NCBI RefSeq assembly: GCF_034427655.1
Contig: NZ_JAXOFX010000009.1
Span: 87,159 to 151,158, forward strand
Direction of reading: 5' to 3'
DNA from: Robertmurraya_A mangrovi
GTDB lineage: Bacteria; Bacillota; Bacilli; Bacillales; Cytobacillaceae
Length of the DNA: 64,000 bases
The notes under the pieces are model-generated. The model did no database searches. It was not told the origin of the DNA and saw only the letters and a list, made by a program, of their open reading frames with translations. Every line of letters starts with the position of its first letter. Within the stretch, counting starts at the first letter, position 1. Position numbers and translations under genes: made by a program. Positions 8,571 to 16,819 of the stretch are shown here, in pieces.

Positions 8571-9926
8571 ATGAAAACTAAAGCAGTAAAAATATCAGAA
8601 AAACTATCATCTGTACAAATCATTGTTCTTTACTATGTTATTTCGGTGATCATTTCAACCATATTAATTATGTTACCGATCACTTTAAAAGAATGCGCAG
8701 AAATTTCACTTGTCGACGCCTTATTTACAGCAGCGAGTGCTGTAAGTGTCACTGGCCTCTCCACAATTGCCATTAATGAGGTCTTAAGTGTCCCCGGCAC
8801 CTTTATATTTGCATTTATACTCCAATTTGGTGGGATCGGAGTAATGACTTTAGGAACCTTTGTATGGTTGTTAATGGGAAAAAAGATTGGACTAAGAGAA
8901 AGAAAACTAATTATGACAGACCAAAATCAATCGACTCTTTCTGGTCTAGTACAACTTATGAAGCAAATTTTATATTTAATTTTGACCATTGAAGCTATAG
9001 GAGCAGTTATTTTAGGCTTGTACTTTTTGAAGTATTTCCCTACTTGGCAAGAAGCCTTTCTGCAAGGATTTTTCGCCTCTGTAAGTGCTACAACGAATGC
9101 AGGATTTGATATTACTGGTTCATCTCTTATTCCTTTTGCACAAGACTACTTTGTACAACTCATTAATATCGTGTTATTAATTATTGGGGCTATTGGCTTC
9201 CCAGTCCTTATTGAGCTTCGAGAGTTTATTACTTACAAGGGTGAAAGTAAGTTTCGCTTTTCCCTTTTCACAAAAATCACTACGCTAACTTTTTTTGCTC
9301 TAGTTGTTTTAGGTACAATGGCCATTGCACTATTTGAATATCATCATTTTTTTATAGGAAAGAGCTGGCACGAATCCTTTTTCTATGCCCTTTTTCAATC
9401 CGTTTCCACAAGAAATGGTGGCTTAGCTACAATGCATGTAAGTGAATTTTCAATTCCTACTCTCATCGTATTATGTATTCTCATGTTTATTGGGGCATCG
9501 CCAAGTAGTGTAGGTGGTGGAATACGAACGACTACATTTGCCATTATGATCTTAAGTATCTACACCTATGCACGTGGTAGAAACACTATTAAGATTTTTC
9601 ATAGAGAAGTGATGCAAGAAGATGTTATTAAATCATACATTGTTATTACAACGGCCATTATGATCTGTAGTGTCTCAGTCATCTTGTTATGTTTTATTGA
9701 ACCAACCTTTAGTCTCATGGAGATCATGTTTGAGGTCTCTTCTGCTTTCGGTACAACCGGCCTGTCTATGGGAATTACAGCCGATTTAAGCACAACCGGA
9801 AAAACAATCATCATTTTATTGATGTTTATAGGCCGGATCGGAATATTCTCATTTTTATTCTTAATCCGTGGGAATCCAACTCAAGAGAAATATCACTATC
9901 CTCAAGAGAAAATAATAATTGGATGA
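8571..9926 (+). CDS. Second KtrB/KtrD-type potassium channel subunit
   Basis: A 451-residue TrkH/KtrB-family membrane protein, paralogous to the product of 5873-7219. The filter loops are SAVSVTGLSTI, SATTNAGFDIT, SVSTRNGGLAT and SAFGTTGLSMG. The third loop is RNGG rather than the RTAG of the neighbour, which is also seen in KtrD-like proteins. No RCK gene adjoins it, so it must share KtrA or use a distant KtrC. ATG at 8571 is chosen: an earlier in-frame start at 8505 falls inside the riboswitch terminator. The ribosome binding site GAAAGG is modest. Confidence 0.92.
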   Translation: MKTKAVKISEKLSSVQIIVLYYVISVIISTILIMLPITLKECAEISLVDALFTAASAVSVTGLSTIAINEVLSVPGTFIFAFILQFGGIGVMTLGTFVWLLMGKKIGLRERKLIMTDQNQSTLSGLVQLMKQILYLILTIEAIGAVILGLYFLKYFPTWQEAFLQGFFASVSATTNAGFDITGSSLIPFAQDYFVQLINIVLLIIGAIGFPVLIELREFITYKGESKFRFSLFTKITTLTFFALVVLGTMAIALFEYHHFFIGKSWHESFFYALFQSVSTRNGGLATMHVSEFSIPTLIVLCILMFIGASPSSVGGGIRTTTFAIMILSIYTYARGRNTIKIFHREVMQEDVIKSYIVITTAIMICSVSVILLCFIEPTFSLMEIMFEVSSAFGTTGLSMGITADLSTTGKTIIILLMFIGRIGIFSFLFLIRGNPTQEKYHYPQEKIIIG

Positions 9927-9960
9927 TAAAAAGATAAGTATTTTTAAAAGAAATGTATCA

Positions 9961-9995
9961 AAAAAGAGAGAGGCCGGCCTCTCTCTTTTTGTTTT
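9961..9995 (+). terminator. Palindromic bidirectional terminator
   Basis: AAAAAGAGAGAGGCC and its perfect complement GGCCTCTCTCTTTTT abut with almost no loop, between the converging potassium channel and DUF6376 genes. Confidence 0.8.
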
Positions 9996-10023
9996 AGATT
10001 AAAGTGATTGGACACCATTACAC

Positions 10024-10464
10024 TCACTGACCAAGACTCTCAATCCGATTAATTAAACTGGTCACATCATTAATGGTTGAAAATAATTGTGAGTTTTCTA
10101 TTTTATCAAGTGCCAGATTCCCATTTTCTAGTAGTTTATTGATTTCCCCTAGCAGAAGTTCATTTTTATCGACTAATTCTTGATGAATATCTTTTGCTAG
10201 AGTAGGAATATCATTTAGGGCAATAAACTCTTCAATGTCTTTTTTTAATGTTAATAGTTCTGTTTCAAGTTGCCCAGCAATTTCTGGATTCGTTAATGCA
10301 TTTTCAACTAATTGAGGGGCCTCTTCAGCAAATGTGTTCAATTTATTTATATGTTCTGTTGCTGTGTTTACATAGTCTAGAGAATTATTAACCTCATCCA
10401 AGAAGGAACATGCACTTAACAATGTGGCAGCCATAATTAAAACCATTAATCTTAATTTTTTCAT
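10024..10464 (-). CDS. DUF6376 family lipoprotein
   Basis: 146 residues. The N-terminus MKKLRLMVLIMAATLLSACS is a lipoprotein signal with lipobox LSAC, so the mature protein should be lipid-anchored outside the membrane. The rest is helical and acidic (SFLDEVNNSLDYVNTATEHI, then repeated LLxxxNxxL patterns), which matches what I recall of DUF6376 proteins of Bacillus. Function unknown. ATG at 10464 has AAAGGATG upstream; a start 12 codons earlier would bury the signal peptide. Confidence 0.8.
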   Translation of the reverse strand: MKKLRLMVLIMAATLLSACSFLDEVNNSLDYVNTATEHINKLNTFAEEAPQLVENALTNPEIAGQLETELLTLKKDIEEFIALNDIPTLAKDIHQELVDKNELLLGEINKLLENGNLALDKIENSQLFSTINDVTSLINRIESLGQ

Positions 10465-10552
10465 TTTCGGCATCCTTTCTAACAACAATTTTAATTTCAT
10501 CTAATACTACGTTTTACTTTATTAGAAAGTTCCATGAATTACTTCATTGCCT

Positions 10553-10585
10553 AAAAAAGCAATTACCCTATGATGTGGTAATTGC
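10553..10585 (-). terminator. Terminator after the enoyl-CoA hydratase gene
   Basis: GCAATTACC and GGTAATTGC form a perfect 9-bp stem; on the minus strand it is followed by TTTTTTA. Confidence 0.85.
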
Positions 10586-10596
10586 ATTTAATTTCA

Positions 10597-11391
10597 TTAT
10601 TTATCTAGATTTATAAAGTCTGCTTCTCGTTTCTCGAGGAAAGCGGAAATCCCCTCGTTTCCTTCTGCACAACTTGCTCTTTGTGCAAGAAACTCTGATT
10701 CTAAACTCATTTGTGACTCGAGGGTTTCTTGTAAAGAATGATACATTAATTTTTTTGTTGCTCCGAAAGCACCTACTGGACCATTAGCCAGGTTTTTGGC
10801 TAATTCTAGCACCACATTCATTAATTCATCATCTGCTACAACATGATTTACAATTCCCCACTCACACGCCTCTTGAGCATTTAACATACGGTTTGTGTAC
10901 ATCAATTCTATTGCACGTCTAATTCCCACGACTCTTGGTAGAAAGTAGCTGCCCGAACCGTCTGGAGTTAATCCTATTTTATTATAAGCCATTACAAATT
11001 TCGATTGATCAGAAGCGTAAGCTATGTCACATGCGCAAGCAAGACTCATACCAGCTCCCGCAGCTACTCCATTTATAGCCCCAATAAACGGTTTATTCAT
11101 TCTAGCAAAATAGGAAATTGCCTGATGCAAGTAGGTCGTAACTCGTTTAAGGTGTGAACCAATCTCATTGCCTTCGTTTGCAAAACTCTTTAAATCCCCA
11201 CCAACTGAGAATTTATTTCCCGCTCCAGTAATCACCACCGCTCGAATCTCCTGACTCTCCGAACAATAGATGGCTACATCCAACAAATCCTGAGCCATTT
11301 CTAAATTCAATGCATTGCCTACTTCAGGGCGATTTAAAGTAACAATCCCCACATGATTTTCTATCGATAAAGACACAAACTTATTTTCCAT
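10597..11391 (-). CDS. Enoyl-CoA hydratase/isomerase (PaaG-like crotonase)
   Basis: 264 residues of the crotonase fold. Landmarks are PEVGNALNLEM (CoA site), GAGNKFSVGGDLKSF (oxyanion region), and GAINGVAAGAGMSLACACDIAYAS. The second acid position reads LTPDGSGSYFLPRVVG, with Asp rather than the Glu of hydratases. An Asp here is typical of PaaG-type isomerases and some dienoyl-CoA isomerases, so isomerase activity on unsaturated acyl-CoA or ring-epoxide CoA is more likely than plain hydration. The ATG at 11391 has AGGAGG 8 nt upstream. Monocistronic, with its own terminator. Confidence 0.88.
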   Translation of the reverse strand: MENKFVSLSIENHVGIVTLNRPEVGNALNLEMAQDLLDVAIYCSESQEIRAVVITGAGNKFSVGGDLKSFANEGNEIGSHLKRVTTYLHQAISYFARMNKPFIGAINGVAAGAGMSLACACDIAYASDQSKFVMAYNKIGLTPDGSGSYFLPRVVGIRRAIELMYTNRMLNAQEACEWGIVNHVVADDELMNVVLELAKNLANGPVGAFGATKKLMYHSLQETLESQMSLESEFLAQRASCAEGNEGISAFLEKREADFINLDK

Positions 11392-11696
11392 CAACCATTC
11401 CTCCTAGCATAAAAAACATCACTATATTTACATTCGAGACATTTCTCAATAACCCTTTTAAAAAGTAATGATATTGACTCTATCATTTAGAAACATACAT
11501 TTTTCAACAATAATTCTTCTATTATTTCTATTTAGCATGGTAAAATTAGAGAGAATTAGGTTTAAATATTAAGCTGTTTTCACAATAATTATTGTTAATA
11601 GTTAAAGAAATTTTTTCTCTTTTAACAAATAGAATAATGCCTGTTGAGGGGCAACAAAACCTTTAGAAAATGGTCTATTCTTTATGAGGTGATTAT
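11392..11696 (+). other. Intergenic region, 305 bp
   Basis: AT-rich region between divergent genes that must hold both promoters. I see no RNA structure, repeat or convincing -35/-10 pair; a GAGGTGA ribosome binding site lies at its right edge. Confidence 0.4.
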
Positions 11697-12692
11697 ATGA
11701 AAAAGAAATATATATGGGCCATTGCAGGAGCCGTACTCTTGGTTATTATGGTGCTTATGGATCAACAAAAACTTAAACGCGAGGAAAAACCTCCCCTACC
11801 AAATGTAATAGTTGGGAGTCAAACCATTCCTACCCTGTACGAATCGTATACATGGGAAAACGGGAACAAATATCAAGCGAAAATAGACACCACACAGCCA
11901 AAAAGGACTCTTGTAGAGCCTTTTGAAGACTTGGTTGTAACGTTCCCAGAAGAGAAACATCCAACTTCCTATAAGATAAGGGTCCTAGAGGAAGGAGCCT
12001 TCCAGCGTTCTTATTTACCTACTGAAACAGAAGAAAAAACGATGAAACTACCTACATATCCGGGAAATATGACTTTTATTGTGGAAGCAGAATGGGATAA
12101 GAAAAGAAAAGCTTCTTATATTATTCCCATACAAATGGAGAAAAAATGGTCCTATCAACAATGGTTAAATTCCATTCCTGAAAAATATACACTAGTCATG
12201 ATGGGTGATGAGATCTACCTGCCCCCTCATATTGCTTACCATCTAACAGGAATTGAAACCATTAGTGGGGACTTAGAAAACCTTCAGCAACAATATCCAG
12301 AGCTAAATCTTACTAAACTACCTGCCTATTTTCTGTTTGACCAAAAATCTGAAGCCTACCGTACAAATGATTCTAACGAAATGATAGAGCATCTATCTTC
12401 TTTTGGATCTCGTTATGTACATTGGTTATCTCAAGATCCAGAACGACTATCAGTATTAATAATAACTAACGACCAAGAACAGATGGACAAAGTATTTGAA
12501 AAAATAGGTCAGAATCCTATTTTAGCTCATTTAGAAGGAACCTCTTATCCATTAGAACTACAGAGATATTATCCAGAGATGCCTTTTGACACTATACCCG
12601 TATATTGTGTTTTTGACGACAATGATATCATCTTTCACACTCAAGATATAGAAGAACTAACTGAATTACTGGAAACTTGGAAACCGTCCTAA
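11697..12692 (+). CDS. Membrane-anchored hypothetical protein
   Basis: 331 residues with an N-terminal anchor (KYIWAIAGAVLLVIMVLM) and a large extracytoplasmic part. The first half contains a beta-rich stretch (LVVTFPEEKHPTSYKIRVLE). The second half alternates strand and helix (ILAHLEGTSYPLEL, IPVYCVFDDNDIIFHTQDIE) and could be a thioredoxin-like or receiver-like fold without a CxxC motif. I do not recognise the family. The end resembles in style the lipoprotein encoded at 61433-62110 (FPVMLVFNKEELVFKT). ATG follows GAGGTGA. Confidence 0.65.
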   Translation: MKKKYIWAIAGAVLLVIMVLMDQQKLKREEKPPLPNVIVGSQTIPTLYESYTWENGNKYQAKIDTTQPKRTLVEPFEDLVVTFPEEKHPTSYKIRVLEEGAFQRSYLPTETEEKTMKLPTYPGNMTFIVEAEWDKKRKASYIIPIQMEKKWSYQQWLNSIPEKYTLVMMGDEIYLPPHIAYHLTGIETISGDLENLQQQYPELNLTKLPAYFLFDQKSEAYRTNDSNEMIEHLSSFGSRYVHWLSQDPERLSVLIITNDQEQMDKVFEKIGQNPILAHLEGTSYPLELQRYYPEMPFDTIPVYCVFDDNDIIFHTQDIEELTELLETWKPS

Positions 12693-12695
12693 TAC

Positions 12696-12735
12696 AAGAA
12701 AAAGGTTAGCTCTTTTTCGCACTCCATAAGCTACC
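12696..12735 (-). terminator. Possible terminator of the histidine kinase gene
   Basis: Minus strand GGTAGCTT...AGCTAACC with one bulge, followed by TTTTTCTT. It overlaps the kinase stop codon. Confidence 0.45.
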
Positions 12736-14011
12736 CTTCCCTTGTAATTTCATCATGTACTACACTCTTCTTTCGTTGTTGACAGGATGGAAATAAAAGA
12801 GTCATCTTCGTTCCAATTCCTACTTCACTTGAAATCTCCAACTGACCTTTCATTGCTTTTAAAATGCTCCTAACAACCATAAGACCTAAACCAGTTCCAT
12901 TTCCTTCTTTTGTCGAGTAATAAGGTTCTCCAATACGTGCAATCTGCTCCTTTGTCATTCCCATTCCATTGTCCTGTACAATAATTAAGGTACTTTTTTC
13001 AGTGGACATCGTTGTCAGTAAGAGCGTACCTCCACTTGGCATTGCTTCGATACTATTCTTAATCACATTAAACAAGCACTGCCGAAATTTTGCACGATCC
13101 CCCTGGATGGCTGGAACAGGAAAAAAGTCTTTTTTAATATTCACCGAATGGCGATTCGCCAATGGAAGTACGGTATTTATGACATACCGCAGTTCTGCAT
13201 AAACATCTAGCTCCACTACTTCTTCCAAAGAAGGCTTCGCAAATGTTAAATAATCCTGAATGACTTTTTCAGCCTGATTTAATTCTTCTGAAGCTATTTT
13301 GAGATACCCCCTCGTTTCCTCGGATAGCTCCTTTTTTTCTTGGACTAGTTGTAAAAATCCTTTGGCAGAGGTTAAAGGGTTTCTAATTTCATGTGATATA
13401 GCCGCACCTAAATGTTCCATCGCATCCATTTTTCTCGCTTGGATAACTTGTTCTCTTAACTGGTCGGTATGAGTGATGTACTCTAACATATATACAAAAA
13501 TACTTATACCCATAAGTGGTACCAATAAAAATGGTAGCCATACGCTCATTTCACTAACTGGATCGTACAGATAAATACCTGCTAGAGAACCAACATGAGT
13601 ACTTAATGTTAACATAATAGCAACCATTATTTTTCTAGACGAATGCTGTTGGATAAACCAAGGATGCAAAACATGCATAGCTAGTCCTAAAAGAAAATAG
13701 ACTACAGCAGTAACGTAAAACCCACCATCAATGCCAAATGCAGCTCGTAATAACATCGTCAGACCAACGAAAATCCATCCCATATTAAAATACAACCCTG
13801 AAACTATTACAGGTATTACGCGTAAATCAAACCTGAATTCATGATTCACTGGTAAACTAAAAATAAAACATACAACAAGTGCTCCAAATAAAACGTGAAA
13901 CCATATAATTTTAGAGGTTTTCCTTCCAAAACGATCGGACCACAAGTGATAGACAAACAAAATCCCAATCAACATAGAGAAGTTAAAGAGCAAGTGTTGA
14001 GTTGTAAGCAT
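12731..14011 (-). CDS. Sensor histidine kinase, KinB-like (5TM-LYT sensor)
   Basis: 426 residues. Residues 1-185 form about six membrane helices with a 5TMR-LYT look (LRVIPVIVSGLYFNMGWIFV, FGIDGGFYVTAVVYFLLGLA). Then comes HisKA with phospho-acceptor HEIRNPLTSAKGFLQL, and the HATPase domain with N box NVIKNSIEAMPSGGT, G1 DNGMGMT and G2 GNGTGLGL. The membrane sensor plus this H-box sequence resembles the sporulation kinase KinB, which feeds phosphate to Spo0F. No response regulator is adjacent, which also fits an orphan phosphorelay kinase. The specific role is inference. Confidence 0.85.
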   Translation of the reverse strand: MLTTQHLLFNFSMLIGILFVYHLWSDRFGRKTSKIIWFHVLFGALVVCFIFSLPVNHEFRFDLRVIPVIVSGLYFNMGWIFVGLTMLLRAAFGIDGGFYVTAVVYFLLGLAMHVLHPWFIQQHSSRKIMVAIMLTLSTHVGSLAGIYLYDPVSEMSVWLPFLLVPLMGISIFVYMLEYITHTDQLREQVIQARKMDAMEHLGAAISHEIRNPLTSAKGFLQLVQEKKELSEETRGYLKIASEELNQAEKVIQDYLTFAKPSLEEVVELDVYAELRYVINTVLPLANRHSVNIKKDFFPVPAIQGDRAKFRQCLFNVIKNSIEAMPSGGTLLLTTMSTEKSTLIIVQDNGMGMTKEQIARIGEPYYSTKEGNGTGLGLMVVRSILKAMKGQLEISSEVGIGTKMTLLFPSCQQRKKSVVHDEITREG

Positions 14012-14090
14012 AGATGATTCCTTTCACATTTCTTTACTTAAATACTACAAAATATTGAAGAAACAAACAACTTTAGATTCAACCATTCGC

Positions 14091-14124
14091 AAAAAAGACA
14101 CTAACTATTTTCAGTTAGTGTCTT
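14091..14124 (-). terminator. Terminator of the tRNA operon
   Basis: AAGACACTAACT and AGTTAGTGTCTT form a perfect 12-bp stem; on the minus strand it is followed by TTTTTTG, 14 nt past the last tRNA gene. Confidence 0.95.
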
Positions 14125-14137
14125 GATTTAATATGTA

Positions 14138-14212
14138 TGGCTCCGCAGGTAGGACTCGAACCTACGACCGTTCGGTTAACAGCCGAATGCTCTACCACTG
14201 AGCTACTGCGGA
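14138..14212 (-). tRNA. tRNA-Asn(GTT)
   Basis: Cloverleaf with acceptor TCCGCAG/CTGCGGA, anticodon GTT in GGCTGTTAACC, T-loop GGTTCGAGTCC and encoded CCA. It is the last gene of the minus-strand cluster. Confidence 0.97.
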
Positions 14213-14412
14213 ATAGTTAATATAATTCCCTAAAGTTAATCAAGCTATGCCGAATGTCCCCATCTCAGAATGTACTACAAGAAGAAGCTCGATGGGTACA
14301 ACTCGTAGTTAATTCAGTGAAGTAATGCTCGTTGCTCTACCACTGAGCTACTGGGGAATAATTAATACAAAAATAGTATAATCAATTAATTAGTAATTAT
14401 ACAACTAATTAA
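14213..14412 (-). repeat. Spacer holding a duplicated 5' half of tRNA-Asn
   Basis: Positions 14333-14357 read, on the minus strand, TCCCCAGTAGCTCAGTGGTA then GAGCA: the acceptor and D arm of the neighbouring tRNA-Asn with one change (C for G). The rest of the tRNA is missing and is replaced by about 120 bp of unrelated sequence that can fold (CCCATC with GATGGG). The copy lies 145 bp from the genuine gene's 5' end. Confidence 0.8.
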
Positions 14413-14489
<77 letters not shown>

Positions 14490-14493
14490 CAAT

Positions 14494-14567
14494 TGGAGCG
14501 GGTGATGAGAATCGAACTCACGACATCAGCTTGGAAGGCTGAGGTTTTACCATTAAACTACACCCGC
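14494..14567 (-). tRNA. tRNA-Gly(TCC)
   Basis: Acceptor GCGGGTG/CACCCGC, anticodon TCC in GCCTTCCAAGC, encoded CCA; 74 nt. Confidence 0.97.
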
Positions 14568-14578
14568 AAATAAATAAA

Positions 14579-14653
14579 TGGCTGGGCTAGCTGGATTCGA
14601 ACCAACGCATGTCGCAGTCAAAGTGCGATGCCTTACCGCTTGGCTATAGCCCA
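14579..14653 (-). tRNA. tRNA-Gln(TTG)
   Basis: Acceptor TGGGCTA/TAGCCCA, anticodon TTG in CACTTTGACTG, encoded CCA; 75 nt. Confidence 0.97.
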
Positions 14654-14668
14654 ATAAAAAAAGAAATA

Positions 14669-14745
14669 TGGGGCGACTGATGGGAATCGAACCCACGAAT
14701 GTCGGAACCACAATCCGATGCGTTAACCACTTCGCCACAATCGCC
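14669..14745 (-). tRNA. tRNA-His(GTG)
   Basis: Anticodon GTG in GGATTGTGGTTCC. The extra 5' G (G-1) that marks tRNA-His is genomically encoded opposite C73, and CCA is encoded. Confidence 0.97.
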
Positions 14746-14753
14746 GTAATACA

Positions 14754-14829
14754 TGGTGGCTCAGGACGGAATCGAACCGCCGACACAAGGATTTTCAGTC
14801 CTTTGCTCTACCAACTGAGCTACTGAGCC
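14754..14829 (-). tRNA. tRNA-Phe(GAA)
   Basis: Acceptor GGCTCAG/CTGAGCC, anticodon GAA in GACTGAAAATCC, encoded CCA; 76 nt. Its 5' half is copied three more times just upstream. Confidence 0.97.
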
Positions 14830-14830
14830 G

Positions 14831-15280
14831 TATATTTAATCACTATTCAACATATTTTAGCTCCGTCCTTCGTCCCGATTTACGAGGATGAAAAAACATT
14901 GAAGTCATTCAAATCGGTACGCTGGATGCATCTTCAAGCAGCTTATTCATCGTGCTCTACCAACTGAGCTACTGAGCCGTATTCAAAAACGCTATTCAAC
15001 CTATTTTTACTTCGTCCTTCGTCCCGATTTACGAGGATGAAAAAAACAATGAAGTCATTTAAATCGGTACGCTGGATGCATCTTCAAGCAGCTTATTCAT
15101 CGTGCTCTACCAACTGAGCTACTGAGCCGTATATTTAATCACTATTCAACCATATTTTAGCTCCGTCCTTCGTCCCGATTTACGAGGATGAAAAAACATT
15201 GAAGTCATTCAAATCGGTACGCTGGATGCATCTTCAAGCAGCTTATTCAACGTGCTCTACCAACTGAGCTACTGAGCCGT
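14831..15280 (-). repeat. Three tandem 150-bp units, each with a tRNA-Phe 5' half
   Basis: Three near-identical units of 149, 150 and 150 bp end at 14979, 15129 and 15279. Each holds, on the minus strand, GGCTCAGTAGCTCAGTTGGT plus AGAGCA, the acceptor and D arm of tRNA-Phe, and then about 120 bp of unique sequence in place of the anticodon and T arms. The unique part can fold: CCGATTT pairs with AAATCGG around a small TTGAA/TTCAA hairpin. Units 1 and 3 are almost identical; unit 2 differs at several positions. The whole array lies inside the tRNA transcript. Confidence 0.9.
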
Positions 15281-15313
15281 ATATTAAAATACTATTCAAT
15301 TTTCATAAATAAA

Positions 15314-15406
15314 TGGAGGAGGTAGAGGGATTCGAACCCCCGCGCGGTTTGACCCGCCTGTCGGTTTTCAAGACCGATCCCTTCAGCCGGACTTGGGTAT
15401 ACCTCC
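15314..15406 (-). tRNA. tRNA-Ser(TGA)
   Basis: 93 nt with the long variable arm of a class II tRNA; acceptor GGAGGTA/TACCTCC, anticodon TGA in GTCTTGAAAAC, encoded CCA. Confidence 0.97.
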
Positions 15407-15417
15407 AAAAAATAATA

Positions 15418-15494
15418 TGGTAGCGGCGGAGGGAGTCGAACCCACGACCTCACGGGTATGAACCGTACGCTCTAGCCAGCTGAGCTACACCGCC
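15418..15494 (-). tRNA. tRNA-Met(CAT), elongator type
   Basis: Anticodon CAT in GGTTCATACCC. The first acceptor pair is G-U rather than the C-A mismatch of initiator tRNA, so this is elongator Met. CCA is encoded. Confidence 0.93.
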
Positions 15495-15604
15495 AAGATA
15501 TATTAAGGTAAATTCTCTTTTCACCACTACGTTAAGAATAAAATTAAGGGAATCTTCCTTTTTCACTCCACTACGCTGATTTGAGTCCCCTTAAGTTGAT
15601 TCAA
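15495..15604 (-). repeat. tRNA spacer with repeated TTC-rich motif
   Basis: This spacer shares the motif AATTAAGG-AA-TCTT and 'TTTTTCACTCCACTACG' with the spacers near 16330-16430. It looks like related spacer sequence rather than a gene. Confidence 0.45.
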
Positions 15605-15681
15605 TGGTCGGGAAGACAGGATTCGAACCTGCGACCCCTTGGTCCCAAACCAAGTGCTCTACCAAGCTGAGCTACTCCCCG
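15605..15681 (-). tRNA. tRNA-Pro(TGG)
   Basis: Acceptor CGGGGAG/CTTCCCG with one G-U pair, anticodon TGG in GGTTTGGGACC, encoded CCA. Confidence 0.97.
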
Positions 15682-15709
15682 ATATCTAGTTGTAACTGCT
15701 TGATAATAA

Positions 15710-15786
<77 letters not shown>

Positions 15787-15818
15787 AATACTTTTTATTT
15801 ATCATTATTGAAAAAACT

Positions 15819-15907
15819 TGGTGCCGAGGACCGGAATCGAACCGGTACGGTAGTCACCTACCGCAGGATTTTAAGTCCTGTGCGTCTGCCAGTTCCGCCA
15901 CCCCGGC
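15819..15907 (-). tRNA. tRNA-Leu(TAA)
   Basis: Class II tRNA with long variable arm, acceptor GCCGGGG/CCTCGGC, anticodon TAA in GACTTAAAATCC, encoded CCA. Confidence 0.97.
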
Positions 15908-15916
15908 ACTTTCATT

Positions 15917-15991
15917 TGGAGCGGAAGACGGGATTCGAACCCGCGACCCCCACCTTGGCAAGGTGGTGTTCTACCACTGAACTACTTCCGC
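15917..15991 (-). tRNA. tRNA-Gly(GCC)
   Basis: Acceptor GCGGAAG/CTTCCGC, anticodon GCC in CCTTGCCAAGG, encoded CCA. Confidence 0.97.
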
Positions 15992-16027
15992 ATTATATTA
16001 ATTTTCTAGTCATAAGATAAAATATTA

Positions 16028-16112
16028 TGGTGCGGGTGAAGGGAGTCGAACCCCCACGCCTTGCGGCGCTAGATCCTAAGTCTAGTGCGTCTGCCAATTC
16101 CGCCACACCCGC
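16028..16112 (-). tRNA. tRNA-Leu(TAG)
   Basis: Class II tRNA, acceptor GCGGGTG/CACCCGC, anticodon TAG in GACTTAGGATC, encoded CCA. Confidence 0.97.
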
Positions 16113-16116
16113 AATA

Positions 16117-16250
16117 AAATATGATACTTCTTTTGCTATCGAAAAGAACAATAATAAGGATACTTCTTTTGATATCGCAAAAATTAAGGAAACTTCTTTT
16201 TGCTATAGCAAAAATATAATAAGGGAATCTTTTTTGCTTACGCAAAAAGA
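16117..16250 (-). repeat. Four tandem hairpin repeats between tRNA-Leu and tRNA-Lys
   Basis: Four units of about 30-40 bp follow the plan AxACTTCTTTTTGCTATAGC, then AAAAA and a TAATAAGG-like link. Each has a short palindrome: TTTTGCTATCGAAAA, TTTTGATATCGCAAAA, TTTTTGCTATAGCAAAAA and TTTTTTGCTTACGCAAAAAA. They are transcribed within the tRNA operon, so the RNA would carry a row of small A/U-rich hairpins. Confidence 0.8.
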
Positions 16251-16252
16251 TT

Positions 16253-16328
16253 TGGTGAGCCATGGAGGACTCGAACCTCCGACCCTCTGATTAAAAGTCA
16301 GATGCTCTACCGACTGAGCTAATGGCTC
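16253..16328 (-). tRNA. tRNA-Lys(TTT)
   Basis: Acceptor GAGCCAT/ATGGCTC, anticodon TTT in GACTTTTAATC, encoded CCA. Confidence 0.97.
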
Positions 16329-16431
16329 TCAATAATTTAAAGAAGTAACTTTTTTACTTCACTACGTTACGTGGAAATTAAGAAAATAAGGAAAATTCTT
16401 TTTGCTCCACTAACATTCCGCAAAAAAGTTT

Positions 16432-16507
16432 TGGTGGAGGATGACGGGATCGAACCGCCGACCCCCTGCTTGTAAGGCAGGTGCTCTCCCAGCTGAGCTA
16501 ATCCTCC
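16432..16507 (-). tRNA. tRNA-Val(TAC)
   Basis: Acceptor GGAGGAT/ATCCTCC, anticodon TAC in CCTTACAAGC, encoded CCA. First gene of the cluster, 45 nt after the -10 box. Confidence 0.97.
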
Positions 16508-16552
16508 AAAAAAAGTTTCTATTACTAAATTACTTCACAGCAACAGTTATAA

Positions 16553-16581
16553 ATACTATCAAATCTAGTTGTTTGTGTCAA
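16553..16581 (-). promoter_or_regulatory. Sigma-A promoter of the tRNA operon
   Basis: Minus strand TTGACA (16576-16581), 17-nt spacer, TAGTAT (16553-16558). It lies directly before tRNA-Val. The surrounding spacer from 16508 to 16819 shows nothing else I can identify apart from the ribosome binding site of the next plus-strand gene. Confidence 0.9.
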
Positions 16582-16819
16582 GACTAATTTCAGTCTCGCA
16601 ACTCATTTCCTGCGAGAGTTATTATCTTACTAGTAGAGCTCAAAGAAGTCAATATAATTTAAATAAATCAATACTGGTGGATTTTTACACTAAATTAAAT
16701 TAAAAATCTCATAATAAACCAAGTTTAAACAGCAACCACTAGTTACCGTTTGAACAGAATATGTTACAATAAAGACGAAAAATTTTAAATTTTCAATGAT
16801 TTTATTAGGGGGAGAAGTA

